From Nitrospirota bacterium (GTDB lineage: Bacteria; NPL-UPA2; JAADIA01), in the NCBI GenBank assembly GCA_013151555.1, contig JAADIA010000096.1:3857-37236 (forward strand): a stretch of 33,380 nt of DNA. The letters run 5' to 3'. The stretch's first letter is position 1; each line of letters starts with the position of its first letter. The position numbers and the translations under genes were made by a program. Positions 8,626 through 15,856 of this stretch are shown piece after piece. The notes under the pieces were generated by a model. That model was not told the DNA's origin. It saw nothing but the letters and a program-made list of their open reading frames with translations, and did no database searches.

Positions 8626-9849
8626 ATGTTCTTCAACGGAAGGGTTCCCTCTAATTTACGGGTAGCATACTACTATGATTCCTTCGGTGGTATATTATAT
8701 GGACTTTTTTTTGGCTTCACCATATATTTTTTCACCATTGTAGCCAGGACAATTGGAGCTACCGATACCCAGATTGCTCTTTTAAGTATGGCTCCATTCA
8801 TTGCAGCTCTGTTCACTTTTTACTGGTCTCACCATTCCAGCCGAAGAAAGAAGATGCCTTTCCTGGTGAAGGTCAAAGGAATAGCCAGAGGGTTACTCCT
8901 CTTTATGTTTCTGACCGTTAACCCCTGGCTGTTTGTAATCTTTGTTATCCTTTTCTGGTTCTTTGAAATGGCCGGTTCGCCTGCTTACACGGGGATAATG
9001 AAAGATATCTATCCTACCGAACACCGGGGTAAAGCCATGGGCTATGTCCGGGTTGAGATGAGCTTGACCGCCATCTTAGCTACTTTCATAGGAGGATATT
9101 TTCTAAATATCAGCCCCCAGAGCTATCGCTGGGTTTTTCCTCTGGGAGCAGCTTTTGGACTTCTCTCACTGGTATCTTTCCGGAAAATCGAAGTAAAGAG
9201 TGACCGCCAGATAAAAGCCGACAATAAACGCTTCTCTTTCCTCAAAGCAATACATATCTTTCAAGAGGATAAAAGCTTCTTCCAGTATCAACTTATCGCT
9301 TTTCTCGCCGGATTCGGTTGGCTTTCAACTTTACCTCTTTACCCTATATTCGTAGTAGATGTCTTGCACATTTCCAAAGCTATGCTGGGAACAGTGGGAG
9401 CGCTGTTTTCCTTATTCTGGGCTATCTCTTACCTCTTCTGGGGTAAATACATAGATAAGAGAGGTCCTCTGAAAACACGTTATTTAGCTATGCTCTTGTT
9501 CAGTTTCGTCTCTCTCTTCTATTTTCTTGCCAGCCGTTTTCCGGAGGTGGGACTATGGTTAATCTTCATGGCTGCCGTATTTTTCGGCCTGGGGACAGGA
9601 GGCGGAGAACTAAGTCGATTCAATTACATGACCAGGATAGCTACCGAGGATATGGTTCAATCCTACTGGGGTATCGACTTTACTTTGATGGGAATCAGGG
9701 GCGTTCTCGCTCCTTTCGTCGGTATCGGTTTGAAGAAATGGTTAGGGATGGGGGGAGCTTTCATGTTGGCTTTCCTCCTGACCTTCGGCGGTTTTGTTCT
9801 CATGGCTCTTTTTGCTAAGAAACAGTCACAGGTGGCCTTTAAATCTTGA
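8626..9849 (+). CDS. Major facilitator superfamily transporter
   Basis: A 407-residue protein with about twelve hydrophobic helices in two halves. The loop after helix 2 reads WSHHSSRRKKMP and the equivalent loop of the second half is WGKYIDKRGPLKTRY, which matches the MFS A-motif position (G-x-x-x-D-R-x-G-R-R). Family membership is clear but the substrate is not. It starts one base after the cobO stop, so a link with corrinoid uptake or export is possible but unsupported beyond position. No clear ribosome site precedes the ATG apart from purines inside the end of cobO, suggesting coupled translation. Confidence 0.83.
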   Translation: MFFNGRVPSNLRVAYYYDSFGGILYGLFFGFTIYFFTIVARTIGATDTQIALLSMAPFIAALFTFYWSHHSSRRKKMPFLVKVKGIARGLLLFMFLTVNPWLFVIFVILFWFFEMAGSPAYTGIMKDIYPTEHRGKAMGYVRVEMSLTAILATFIGGYFLNISPQSYRWVFPLGAAFGLLSLVSFRKIEVKSDRQIKADNKRFSFLKAIHIFQEDKSFFQYQLIAFLAGFGWLSTLPLYPIFVVDVLHISKAMLGTVGALFSLFWAISYLFWGKYIDKRGPLKTRYLAMLLFSFVSLFYFLASRFPEVGLWLIFMAAVFFGLGTGGGELSRFNYMTRIATEDMVQSYWGIDFTLMGIRGVLAPFVGIGLKKWLGMGGAFMLAFLLTFGGFVLMALFAKKQSQVAFKS

Positions 9850-9901
9850 CCAAAGGGAAGAAAATGTGATATAAAGTTAAATCTGCTTCCGGCGCTATAA
9901 T
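9846..9901 (+). promoter_or_regulatory. Probable promoter region of tRNA-His
   Basis: TTGACC (9846-9851) and TATAAA (9870-9875) are separated by 18 bases and overlap the end of the MFS gene. A perfect TATAAT (9896-9901) lies further downstream but lacks a good -35. Either could start the tRNA-His transcript. Confidence 0.45.
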
Positions 9902-9950
9902 TTTCCCTATTTTCATTGTGGGGTATCTCTTCCGGTAGCTGAATTGTTAT

Positions 9951-10025
9951 GGTGGGCGTAGCTCAGGTGGTTAGAGCACCAGGTTGTGGCCCTGGTGGCC
10001 GCGGGTTCGAATCCCGTCGCTCACC
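9951..10025 (+). tRNA. tRNA-His (anticodon GUG)
   Basis: Complete cloverleaf with anticodon stem CCAGG/CCTGG around TTGTGGC (anticodon GTG) and T arm GCGGG-TTCGAAT-CCCGT. The extra 5' G at 9951 faces C73 at 10025, the identity pair of bacterial tRNA-His. The acceptor has one G-U pair. No CCA is encoded. Confidence 0.96.
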
Positions 10026-10103
10026 TTCGATTTATTACTTCCTAAACTTACCCTTGTAGCTGATAGCTAATACCTGCCAAAGTTACCCCGGCCAAAAAAC
10101 ATC

Positions 10104-10132
10104 TTGACCGATTAAGTTAGAAGTGTTAACAT
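10104..10132 (+). promoter_or_regulatory. Candidate sigma-70 promoter for the membrane protein / TPR lipoprotein operon
   Basis: TTGACC (10104-10109) and TAACAT (10127-10132) are 17 bases apart, 30 bases upstream of the ATG at 10162. The -10 matches the consensus at only four of six positions. Confidence 0.4.
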
Positions 10133-10161
10133 CTTAAGAAAATAAAACAAGGGGTTTTACT

Positions 10162-11034
10162 ATGCTACAATCCGTTAAGGAGAAATTCAGTATAGTTGGT
10201 TCAATCTGGGCTATGACCTTCCGAATGTTGCGTCGTTATCCGGTAATAATCATCCCTTTTTTAATTATTGCTTCTCTGGATGCAATTGTTCTTATCTTAG
10301 GTTATCTGGCGCCCCGGCCCCCTTTATCTTCTATCTTAGCTCCTCCTATTCGAGCTCTTTTCAATTATCCTTTTGGCAGTACGGCCGGGGGAGAAGCTTT
10401 TCTTCACTATCCCGTGAATTTTCTTTTGCTTCCCCGTTTGCTTTATATCGGGCAGGTTGTAATTGGAGCAACTGTGGGAGTAGTTATGACAGCTGTAGCA
10501 GTAAGGATGGTCTCACAAGCCAATGAAGGAGTTTCTCCTTCCTGGGGAATCAACTTGCGAGATGCAATTTTCCGTTATTTCACCCTTCTTATATTCTGGG
10601 TCATAGTTTTCCTTTTAGGAGCAGTTGCCTCCCGGGAGCTTCCTAAACTTGTTTCTACTCCTCTACTCAAACAGCTTTTATACTATCTCTCATTAGGCAT
10701 CGTGATCCTGGTAGAAACTTTCTTTGCTTATGGGGTGGCCGCCATTATGCTGGAGAATCAGCGGACATGGAGGGCTATTGTTCGTACTTTTTCTATAGCA
10801 AAGAGCACCTTCTTGCCAACTCTTATTCTGGTATTTTCTCCCTTAATCTTCCAAATCTTCTTTGCCCTTATCCAAGGGAAAATACCTCAGCTGATGATGA
10901 AATTTTTTCCTGAAATAACTCTTTTTGTGTTAGGACTAAGCATTTTGGTAACTTTCATTACTGATTGTATCCTCCGCACTTCAACGGTAATTCTCTTTTT
11001 AGTAAAGCGGGACACGGAAAAGGCAACAGATTAA
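10162..11034 (+). CDS. Six-helix integral membrane protein of unknown function
   Basis: I do not recognise a specific family. The 290-residue protein has about six hydrophobic stretches: residues ~27-50, ~90-118, ~137-160, ~170-198, ~212-236 and ~250-283. The charged N-terminus and the motif-poor loops offer no catalytic site. The general look is similar to the YciC or glycerophosphodiester phosphodiesterase membrane-domain proteins, which are also uncharacterised. Start ATG has AAGGGG 8 bases upstream. The TPR lipoprotein gene follows after 17 bases, so the two likely form an operon and may work together in the envelope. Confidence 0.72.
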   Translation: MLQSVKEKFSIVGSIWAMTFRMLRRYPVIIIPFLIIASLDAIVLILGYLAPRPPLSSILAPPIRALFNYPFGSTAGGEAFLHYPVNFLLLPRLLYIGQVVIGATVGVVMTAVAVRMVSQANEGVSPSWGINLRDAIFRYFTLLIFWVIVFLLGAVASRELPKLVSTPLLKQLLYYLSLGIVILVETFFAYGVAAIMLENQRTWRAIVRTFSIAKSTFLPTLILVFSPLIFQIFFALIQGKIPQLMMKFFPEITLFVLGLSILVTFITDCILRTSTVILFLVKRDTEKATD

Positions 11035-11051
11035 ATTAAAGGAGAAAGATT

Positions 11052-13193
11052 GTGCAGAGATTCCTTGCTATAATAATCCTGGTTTTTATTCCATTGTTAA
11101 TATTCACTGGCTGCGGTAGGGATTACTCGGCTGAAAAGCAGTTATGGTATGCTGACAAGTTACGAAATGAGAAACTGAAAGATCCGGAAAAGGCAACTCC
11201 TAAGGATTACAAGAAGGTGATTGCCTCATATGAAAAGATTCTTAAAAAATATCCTGATTGGGGAAAGAACGGAAAGGTTCTGCTTACTATTGCCCGTCTT
11301 TACGCTCGGCAGGGGAACCTCTCTCGAGCTGAAGAGGAATTTAAAAAGGTGCTGGAGGATTATCCGCGGGATATTGCCTCTTCTATTGAAGCCCAGGCTA
11401 GCATTGGTTCTATTTACGAGCAACGAGGTGAATGGAAAAAAGCAGAGATTGAATACAAGAAGGTAGCTACCAATTTCCCTCATGTAGCGAACAACCGGTT
11501 GCTCTTAAGAACCTTTGAGATGCCACTCTATATTGCTCGTCATTATCAGGCGAGTGGACAGATGGAAAAAGCAAAAGAGGTTTATGCGGAAACAATTGCC
11601 GGATACCAAAAGGTAAAAGAAAAGAATAAAGAAAATGAGCTGGGAGCTGTAGCGCAGTCTTATATTGCCCGTGCCTATATGAACCAGGGCAAATGGGAAG
11701 AAGCTATCAAAGCTTTTCAAACTTTAATTACTGACTATGCCAAAAGTCCTCAGGCAGCTATGGCTTTCTATCGTATTGGGCAAATTTATCAAAAGCAGTT
11801 GAAACTTCCTATTCGGGCTATCGCAACTTATCGCAAATATATTGAAGACTATCCCAAGAAAGCCAATGCTAAAGAGGCTCAGTTCAACCTGGGCAGTCTT
11901 TACGCTCAGGAGGGAGATTACGCTCAAGCCATCAAGGAACTTCAGCTTGTTTTAAATAAGTATCCCCAGGATAATAAACTTAGTCCTGCAGCTCAACTGG
12001 CTATTGCTTCTCTCTATGAGAAGGAGGATAAATGGGACCAGGCTTTAACCGAATACCGGAAAGTATTGAGTGATTTTCCTAAAACCGTTTCTGCCCTTCG
12101 AGTTCCCTTACATATTGCTCAATATTATCAATCTAAAGAGAAGAAGGAAGAAGCGCAAAAAGCTTATCAGGAAGCCGTGGCTTACTATAAAAAGGTATCT
12201 TCTGAAAACAAAGGTACTCCTTTCGGTTTAGCCGCGACTGAATTTTTAGCCAATACTTATTTTGCCCAGAAAGATTGGGAAACAGGAATTAACATCCTGC
12301 AAACTATCCCGGCCAATTATCCTAACGTTCCCCGGGCAGCGACTGCTTTCTATCGTATTGGGCAAATTTATCAGAAGCAGTTGAAACTTCCTATCCGGGC
12401 TATCGAAACTTATCGCAAATATATTAAAAACTATCCTAAGGAAGCCAAGGCTAAAGAGGCTCAGTTCAACCTGAGCAGCCTTTATGCTCAGCAGGGAGAT
12501 TACTCTCAAGCCATCAAGGAATTCCAGCTTGTTTTAAAGAAGTATCCCCGGGATAATAACCTTAGTCCTGCAGCTCAATTGGCTATTGCTTCTCTCTATG
12601 AGAAGGAGGACAAATGGGACCAGGCCTTAACCGAATACCGGAAAGTATTGAGTGATTTTCCTAAAACCGTTTCTGCCCTTCGAGTTCCCTTACATATTGC
12701 TGAATATTATCAATCGAAAGAGAAGACGGAAGAAGCGCAAAAGGCTTATCAGGAAGCCGTGGCTTACTATAAAAAGGTATCTTCTGAAAACAAAGGTACT
12801 CCTTTCGGCTTAGCCGCGACTGAATTCTTAGCTGATACTTATTTTTCCCGGAAAGATTGGGAAACGGGAATTAATATCCTGCAAAAATTAATCGATGATT
12901 ATCCAAAGAGCCCCCGTACGGTGAATGCTTTATTCCGTATAGCTGAAGTCTATCAGACCGGATTGAATGAAGGTAAGCAGGCAATTCAGGTTTACGAAAG
13001 AATACGTAAAAAGTATACCCAACCGGATATTGCGGCTCCGGCACTATTCCGGATTGGCCTGGTCTATCAAAACATTCTCAAACAACCAGAGCAAGCAAAA
13101 ACAATTTACCGGAAATTCCTTGCTGATTATCCGAAATACAAACTAAGAGATAAAGTCAAGGAAGAATTAGATTCCCTTAGTAAATCTAAATAG
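11052..13193 (+). CDS. TPR-repeat lipoprotein with internal tandem duplication
   Basis: A 713-residue protein made almost wholly of tetratricopeptide-type repeats. The N-terminus is a lipoprotein signal: a hydrophobic stretch ending IFTGC with Cys21 as the lipid site (Phe at -3 is not ideal). The body has repeated helix pairs such as AQFNLGSLYAQEGDYAQAIK and AIASLYEKEDKWDQALTEYR, interleaved with LP-type linkers. Such proteins usually act as scaffolds in envelope assembly or secretion; a BamD- or YbgF-like role is possible but not shown. Residues ~238-431 and ~432-625 are nearly identical copies. Start is GTG with GGAG upstream. The end abuts an inverted repeat: the TAG stop is followed directly by the left arm of the element at 13194. 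Confidence 0.85.
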   Translation: MQRFLAIIILVFIPLLIFTGCGRDYSAEKQLWYADKLRNEKLKDPEKATPKDYKKVIASYEKILKKYPDWGKNGKVLLTIARLYARQGNLSRAEEEFKKVLEDYPRDIASSIEAQASIGSIYEQRGEWKKAEIEYKKVATNFPHVANNRLLLRTFEMPLYIARHYQASGQMEKAKEVYAETIAGYQKVKEKNKENELGAVAQSYIARAYMNQGKWEEAIKAFQTLITDYAKSPQAAMAFYRIGQIYQKQLKLPIRAIATYRKYIEDYPKKANAKEAQFNLGSLYAQEGDYAQAIKELQLVLNKYPQDNKLSPAAQLAIASLYEKEDKWDQALTEYRKVLSDFPKTVSALRVPLHIAQYYQSKEKKEEAQKAYQEAVAYYKKVSSENKGTPFGLAATEFLANTYFAQKDWETGINILQTIPANYPNVPRAATAFYRIGQIYQKQLKLPIRAIETYRKYIKNYPKEAKAKEAQFNLSSLYAQQGDYSQAIKEFQLVLKKYPRDNNLSPAAQLAIASLYEKEDKWDQALTEYRKVLSDFPKTVSALRVPLHIAEYYQSKEKTEEAQKAYQEAVAYYKKVSSENKGTPFGLAATEFLADTYFSRKDWETGINILQKLIDDYPKSPRTVNALFRIAEVYQTGLNEGKQAIQVYERIRKKYTQPDIAAPALFRIGLVYQNILKQPEQAKTIYRKFLADYPKYKLRDKVKEELDSLSKSK
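11763..12926 (+). repeat. Two-copy in-frame tandem duplication, period 582 bp (194 codons)
   Basis: GCTTTCTATCGTATTGGGCA occurs at 11763 and again at 12345. The following ~550 bases stay aligned without any length change and are nearly identical at the DNA level, including silent sites over long stretches. Copy 1 is 11763-12344 and copy 2 is 12345-12926, whose last part diverges. This is a recent duplication inside the TPR lipoprotein gene. Confidence 0.9.
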
Positions 13194-13249
13194 AAAAAAG
13201 GGGACAGGCTACTTTAATTGATATATTATGATGTTTGATATAATCAAAG
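13194..13249 (+). repeat. Left inverted repeat of the decayed element
   Basis: Starts immediately after the TAG stop (13191-13193) of the TPR lipoprotein gene. It pairs with 13641-13693, apart from one ATG triplet duplicated near 13231. Confidence 0.85.
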
Positions 13250-13260
13250 TATGAGTCTGA

Positions 13261-13383
13261 ATAGCGCGAATAGTAGCAGTAGGTCATCCGCATTATATAA
13301 CCCAACGAGGCAAATATCGACAGGATGTTTTTCTTGATGATCGGGACCGGGAGAAATATCTCACCTACCTTTATGAGCATTAA
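13261..13383 (+). pseudogene. IS200-like/REP-associated transposase remnant (N-terminal fragment)
   Basis: The frame starting at 13261 reads I-ARIVAVGHPHYITQRGKYR and then QDVFLDDRDREKYLTYLYEH before a TAA at 13381-13383. This is the typical start of a REP-associated tyrosine transposase (RAYT, Y1/IS200-like), whose intact form usually begins MARIVAVGHPHHITQRG. The start codon has become ATA and an early stop truncates the protein at about 40 residues. Faint similarity may continue near 13410-13440 (residues VILMANT, resembling the LMPNH of the HUH site), but this is weak. It cannot encode an active enzyme. Confidence 0.75.
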
Positions 13384-13524
13384 GTCATGTTAAAAGAATA
13401 GGTACGCATGTATTTTGTCATTCTGATGGCCAATACTATGGCAACAATCTGGTGGACACCATATGGATATCAAGCCAAAAGAGGGCAAATACATATCTTC
13501 GTAAGCCATTGATATATAAGGATT

Positions 13525-13598
<74 letters not shown>

Positions 13599-13640
13599 TT
13601 AACCTAAGCTTCTTGTTCTTAAAAGAGTGAGCAAGGCATT

Positions 13641-13693
13641 CTTTGATTATATCAAACATAATATATCAATTAAAGTAGCCTGTCCCCTTTTTT
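13641..13693 (-). repeat. Right inverted repeat of the decayed element
   Basis: Reverse complement of 13194-13249 minus three bases. It ends 29 bases upstream of the greA start, so it may also carry or disturb the greA leader. Confidence 0.85.
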
Positions 13694-13722
13694 ATAAAAA
13701 TTGAAAACTGTGGAGGTGTGGT

Positions 13723-14199
13723 GTGAGGTTGTCCAGTGTTTACTTAACCCGAGAAGGGTATGAAAAATTAAAAAAGAAGCTTGATTTCTTAAAGACGGTT
13801 CGGCGCCGGGAGCTATCCAAAGAGATCGGAATAGCTCGGGCTCATGGAGATCTAAGCGAAAATGCCGAGTATGATGCGGCTAAGGATGCCCAAGCTCTAA
13901 ACGAAACGAGGATTGCGGAATTAGAAAGCAAGCTAATCAATGTGCAAATTTTTGATGATAGTGATATTGCTAAAGATAAAGCCCTTTTGGGTGCGACGGT
14001 TCAACTGAAGGATCTGGATTCCGGAGAGGAGCTTCAATATACCCTGATGTCGGAATTGGAGGCTGATTATTCAGAGGGCAAGATTTCTGTAACTTCTCCG
14101 TTAGGGAAAGGTTTATTAGGGCATAAAGAAAACGAAATTGTTGAGATTAAAGTTCCCGCAGGGATTCTAAAGTATAAAATATTAAAAATATCGAGGTGA
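13723..14199 (+). CDS. greA: Transcript cleavage/elongation factor GreA
   Basis: The 158-residue protein has the two GreA parts: an N-terminal coiled coil (LTREGYEKLKKKLDFLK...) with the tip GDLSENAEYDAAKDAQ, which carries the acidic residues that enter the RNA polymerase channel, and a C-terminal FKBP-like domain from about residue 85 (TVQLKDLDSGEELQYTLM, SPLGKGLLGHKENEIVEI). GreA rescues backtracked polymerase by stimulating transcript cleavage. Start is GTG at 13723 with GGAGGT upstream. The promoter is not obvious because the inverted repeat ends just upstream. The RCK_C membrane protein follows after 45 bases. Confidence 0.96.
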   Translation: MRLSSVYLTREGYEKLKKKLDFLKTVRRRELSKEIGIARAHGDLSENAEYDAAKDAQALNETRIAELESKLINVQIFDDSDIAKDKALLGATVQLKDLDSGEELQYTLMSELEADYSEGKISVTSPLGKGLLGHKENEIVEIKVPAGILKYKILKISR

Positions 14200-14244
14200 T
14201 CTTTTATTCCCGGATTAAGAAAAGGCTGAAAGGAGAAGAGTGAA

Positions 14245-14919
14245 ATGAGCGGGGTAGCTCTTATTATTCCCACATTAGCTATTATTGCGGTTTCAGCTCT
14301 GATAGTAAAAATTGCTACCATTTCTCTGACAATGACCGGTATGGATAAGAAGCGGGCGCGGTTTCAGGCCCTCTCTGCTTTTACAGGGACAGGGTTCACT
14401 ACTAAAGATGCCGAGTCGGTAGTTAAACACGAGCAGCGCCGTCGTATTATTATGGTCCTTATGATTCTGGGTAATGCCGGACTGGTTTCTATCATTGCCA
14501 CCTTGATAGGGTCCTTTGCCAAGATAAAAAGGGTAAGTCAAGTACCGGCTAACCTGATGCTTCTGGCTGCAGGTATCTATCTTATTTACTGGCTTGCTTC
14601 CCGGCGGGGGTTGATGAGAAGATGGGGGAAGTGGATTGAGAAAAGGATAGCGCAAAGTATGGCACTGGAAGAGAAGGGGATAGAAGAAGTTCTCCATCTT
14701 GCCGAAGGATACGGAATTGCGGAGGTAAAGATTAAAGATGATTCAGCAGTTGTTAACCAACCTTTAGCTAATTCCGCTCTCAGTCAAAAGGATATTCTGG
14801 TATTGGCTATTGAGAGGGGAGGAGGAATTATTCCTACTCCCAAGGGAAACGACGGTATTCGGGCAGCCGACAATCTTATCTGTTACGGAAAATTGGCAAA
14901 CATCAGAAAGATAATTTGA
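14245..14919 (+). CDS. Small membrane protein with C-terminal RCK_C (TrkA-C) domain
   Basis: The 224-residue protein has three hydrophobic helices (residues ~3-30, ~70-93, ~102-118) and a soluble C-terminal domain from about residue 145. That domain (YGIAEVKIKDDSAVVNQPLA, LVLAIERGGGIIPTPKGNDG, ADNLICYG) matches RCK_C, which binds ligands such as nucleotides or c-di-AMP in potassium transport systems. Between helices 1 and 2 the stretch SAFTGTGFTTKDAE resembles a potassium-transporter pore loop (TGxGFTT). It is far too short for a TrkH/KtrB pore, so a channel function would need oligomers. ATG at 14245 has AAAGGAGAAG upstream. It converges with larE, leaving 3 bases between the stops. Confidence 0.75.
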   Translation: MSGVALIIPTLAIIAVSALIVKIATISLTMTGMDKKRARFQALSAFTGTGFTTKDAESVVKHEQRRRIIMVLMILGNAGLVSIIATLIGSFAKIKRVSQVPANLMLLAAGIYLIYWLASRRGLMRRWGKWIEKRIAQSMALEEKGIEEVLHLAEGYGIAEVKIKDDSAVVNQPLANSALSQKDILVLAIERGGGIIPTPKGNDGIRAADNLICYGKLANIRKII

Positions 14920-14922
14920 TTA

Positions 14923-15732
14923 TTACTTAAGAGTCTCATTCATGCTGCCGGTACGATAGCCTTGTAAATCCAGAGTGATGTACCGGTAGCCAAGGTTTTT
15001 AAGATAGGCGATGATTTTTTTTCGCCTTTTTTCGTCCAGGAGAGCGGGGATATCCTCTTTATTTACTTCAATACGGGCCAGGCTGTCATGATGGCGAAGG
15101 CGAAGTTGCCGGAAGCCAAGGTTCTTTAAAAAAGCTTCTGCTTTATCCACCTTATCTAATTTCTCTTCGGTAATCCTTTCCCCATAAGGAAAACGTGAGG
15201 CCAGGCAGGCATAGGCAGGTTTATCCCAAGTAGACAGGCCGAGTTCTTTGGATAGCCGGCGGATATCGTTTTTATCCAATTCAGCTTCCAGGAGAGGACT
15301 CCTTATCTTCAGCTCCTTAGCTGCCTCTCGTCCCGGTCGAAAGTCATCTTCGTCATCGGAATTGGTGGCGTCAGCTACCCACCTTATTTCTTTCTCTCCT
15401 GCTAAACTTACCAGTTTAGAGAACAACTCTTTCTTGCAGAAGTAACAACGCCGGGGAGGGTTCTTAGCAAAATCCTCGTTATCCAACTCCTCGGAATCGA
15501 TAATCAGATGTTCTATCCCGATTTTATGGGCTAATTCCCGGGCTTCTTGTAATTCCGAATCCGGATAGCTTGGCGACTGAGCAGTAACCGCCAGGACTTC
15601 CTTCCCCAGGATATCATGAGCTACTTTTACTAAAAAGGTGCTATCTACACCTCCGGAAAAAGCGATGAGAATACTTTGCATTTCTTTTAATATCTTTTCC
15701 AGATTCTTAAGTTTTGTCTCGATTTCCTTCAT
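14923..15732 (-). CDS. larE: LarE-type ATP-dependent sulfur transferase (PP-loop)
   Basis: A 269-residue PP-loop protein: IAFSGGVDSTFL at residues 23-34 is the ATP pyrophosphatase loop. RCYFCKKEL gives Cys96 and Cys99, and KPAYACLASRFPYG gives Cys176. LarE inserts sulfur into the nickel-pincer cofactor of lactate racemase. In Lactobacillus plantarum LarE sacrifices the sulfur of Cys176; forms with three cysteines at these places are known to hold an iron-sulfur cluster and can act catalytically. This protein is therefore of the three-Cys type. larA, larB and larC are absent from the window. A strong promoter lies about 70 bases upstream, so it is transcribed alone. Confidence 0.9.
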   Translation of the reverse strand: MKEIETKLKNLEKILKEMQSILIAFSGGVDSTFLVKVAHDILGKEVLAVTAQSPSYPDSELQEARELAHKIGIEHLIIDSEELDNEDFAKNPPRRCYFCKKELFSKLVSLAGEKEIRWVADATNSDDEDDFRPGREAAKELKIRSPLLEAELDKNDIRRLSKELGLSTWDKPAYACLASRFPYGERITEEKLDKVDKAEAFLKNLGFRQLRLRHHDSLARIEVNKEDIPALLDEKRRKKIIAYLKNLGYRYITLDLQGYRTGSMNETLK

Positions 15733-15798
15733 TTTTCAGATACTCCGTTATCTGTGAAGGGAAGATGCAGAACTCTTATCTTCTCCTTACTTTTATAG

Positions 15799-15827
15799 AT
15801 TATACTATCTCCGGAGGAATCGGTCAA
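15799..15827 (-). promoter_or_regulatory. Sigma-70 promoter of larE
   Basis: On the minus strand TTGACC (15822-15827) and a perfect TATAAT (15799-15804) are 17 bases apart. The ATG of larE lies about 67 bases downstream of the -10. Confidence 0.65.
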
Positions 15828-15856
15828 TTTTTCTATTTCTTCAGTTTAACAAACTC

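Noticed and set aside
11763-12926. The tandem duplication as a possible assembly artefact
   Set aside because: The copies differ at scattered positions and in residues (for example NKYPQDNK against KKYPRDNN), so they are two real copies and not one duplicated in assembly; read depth would still be useful.
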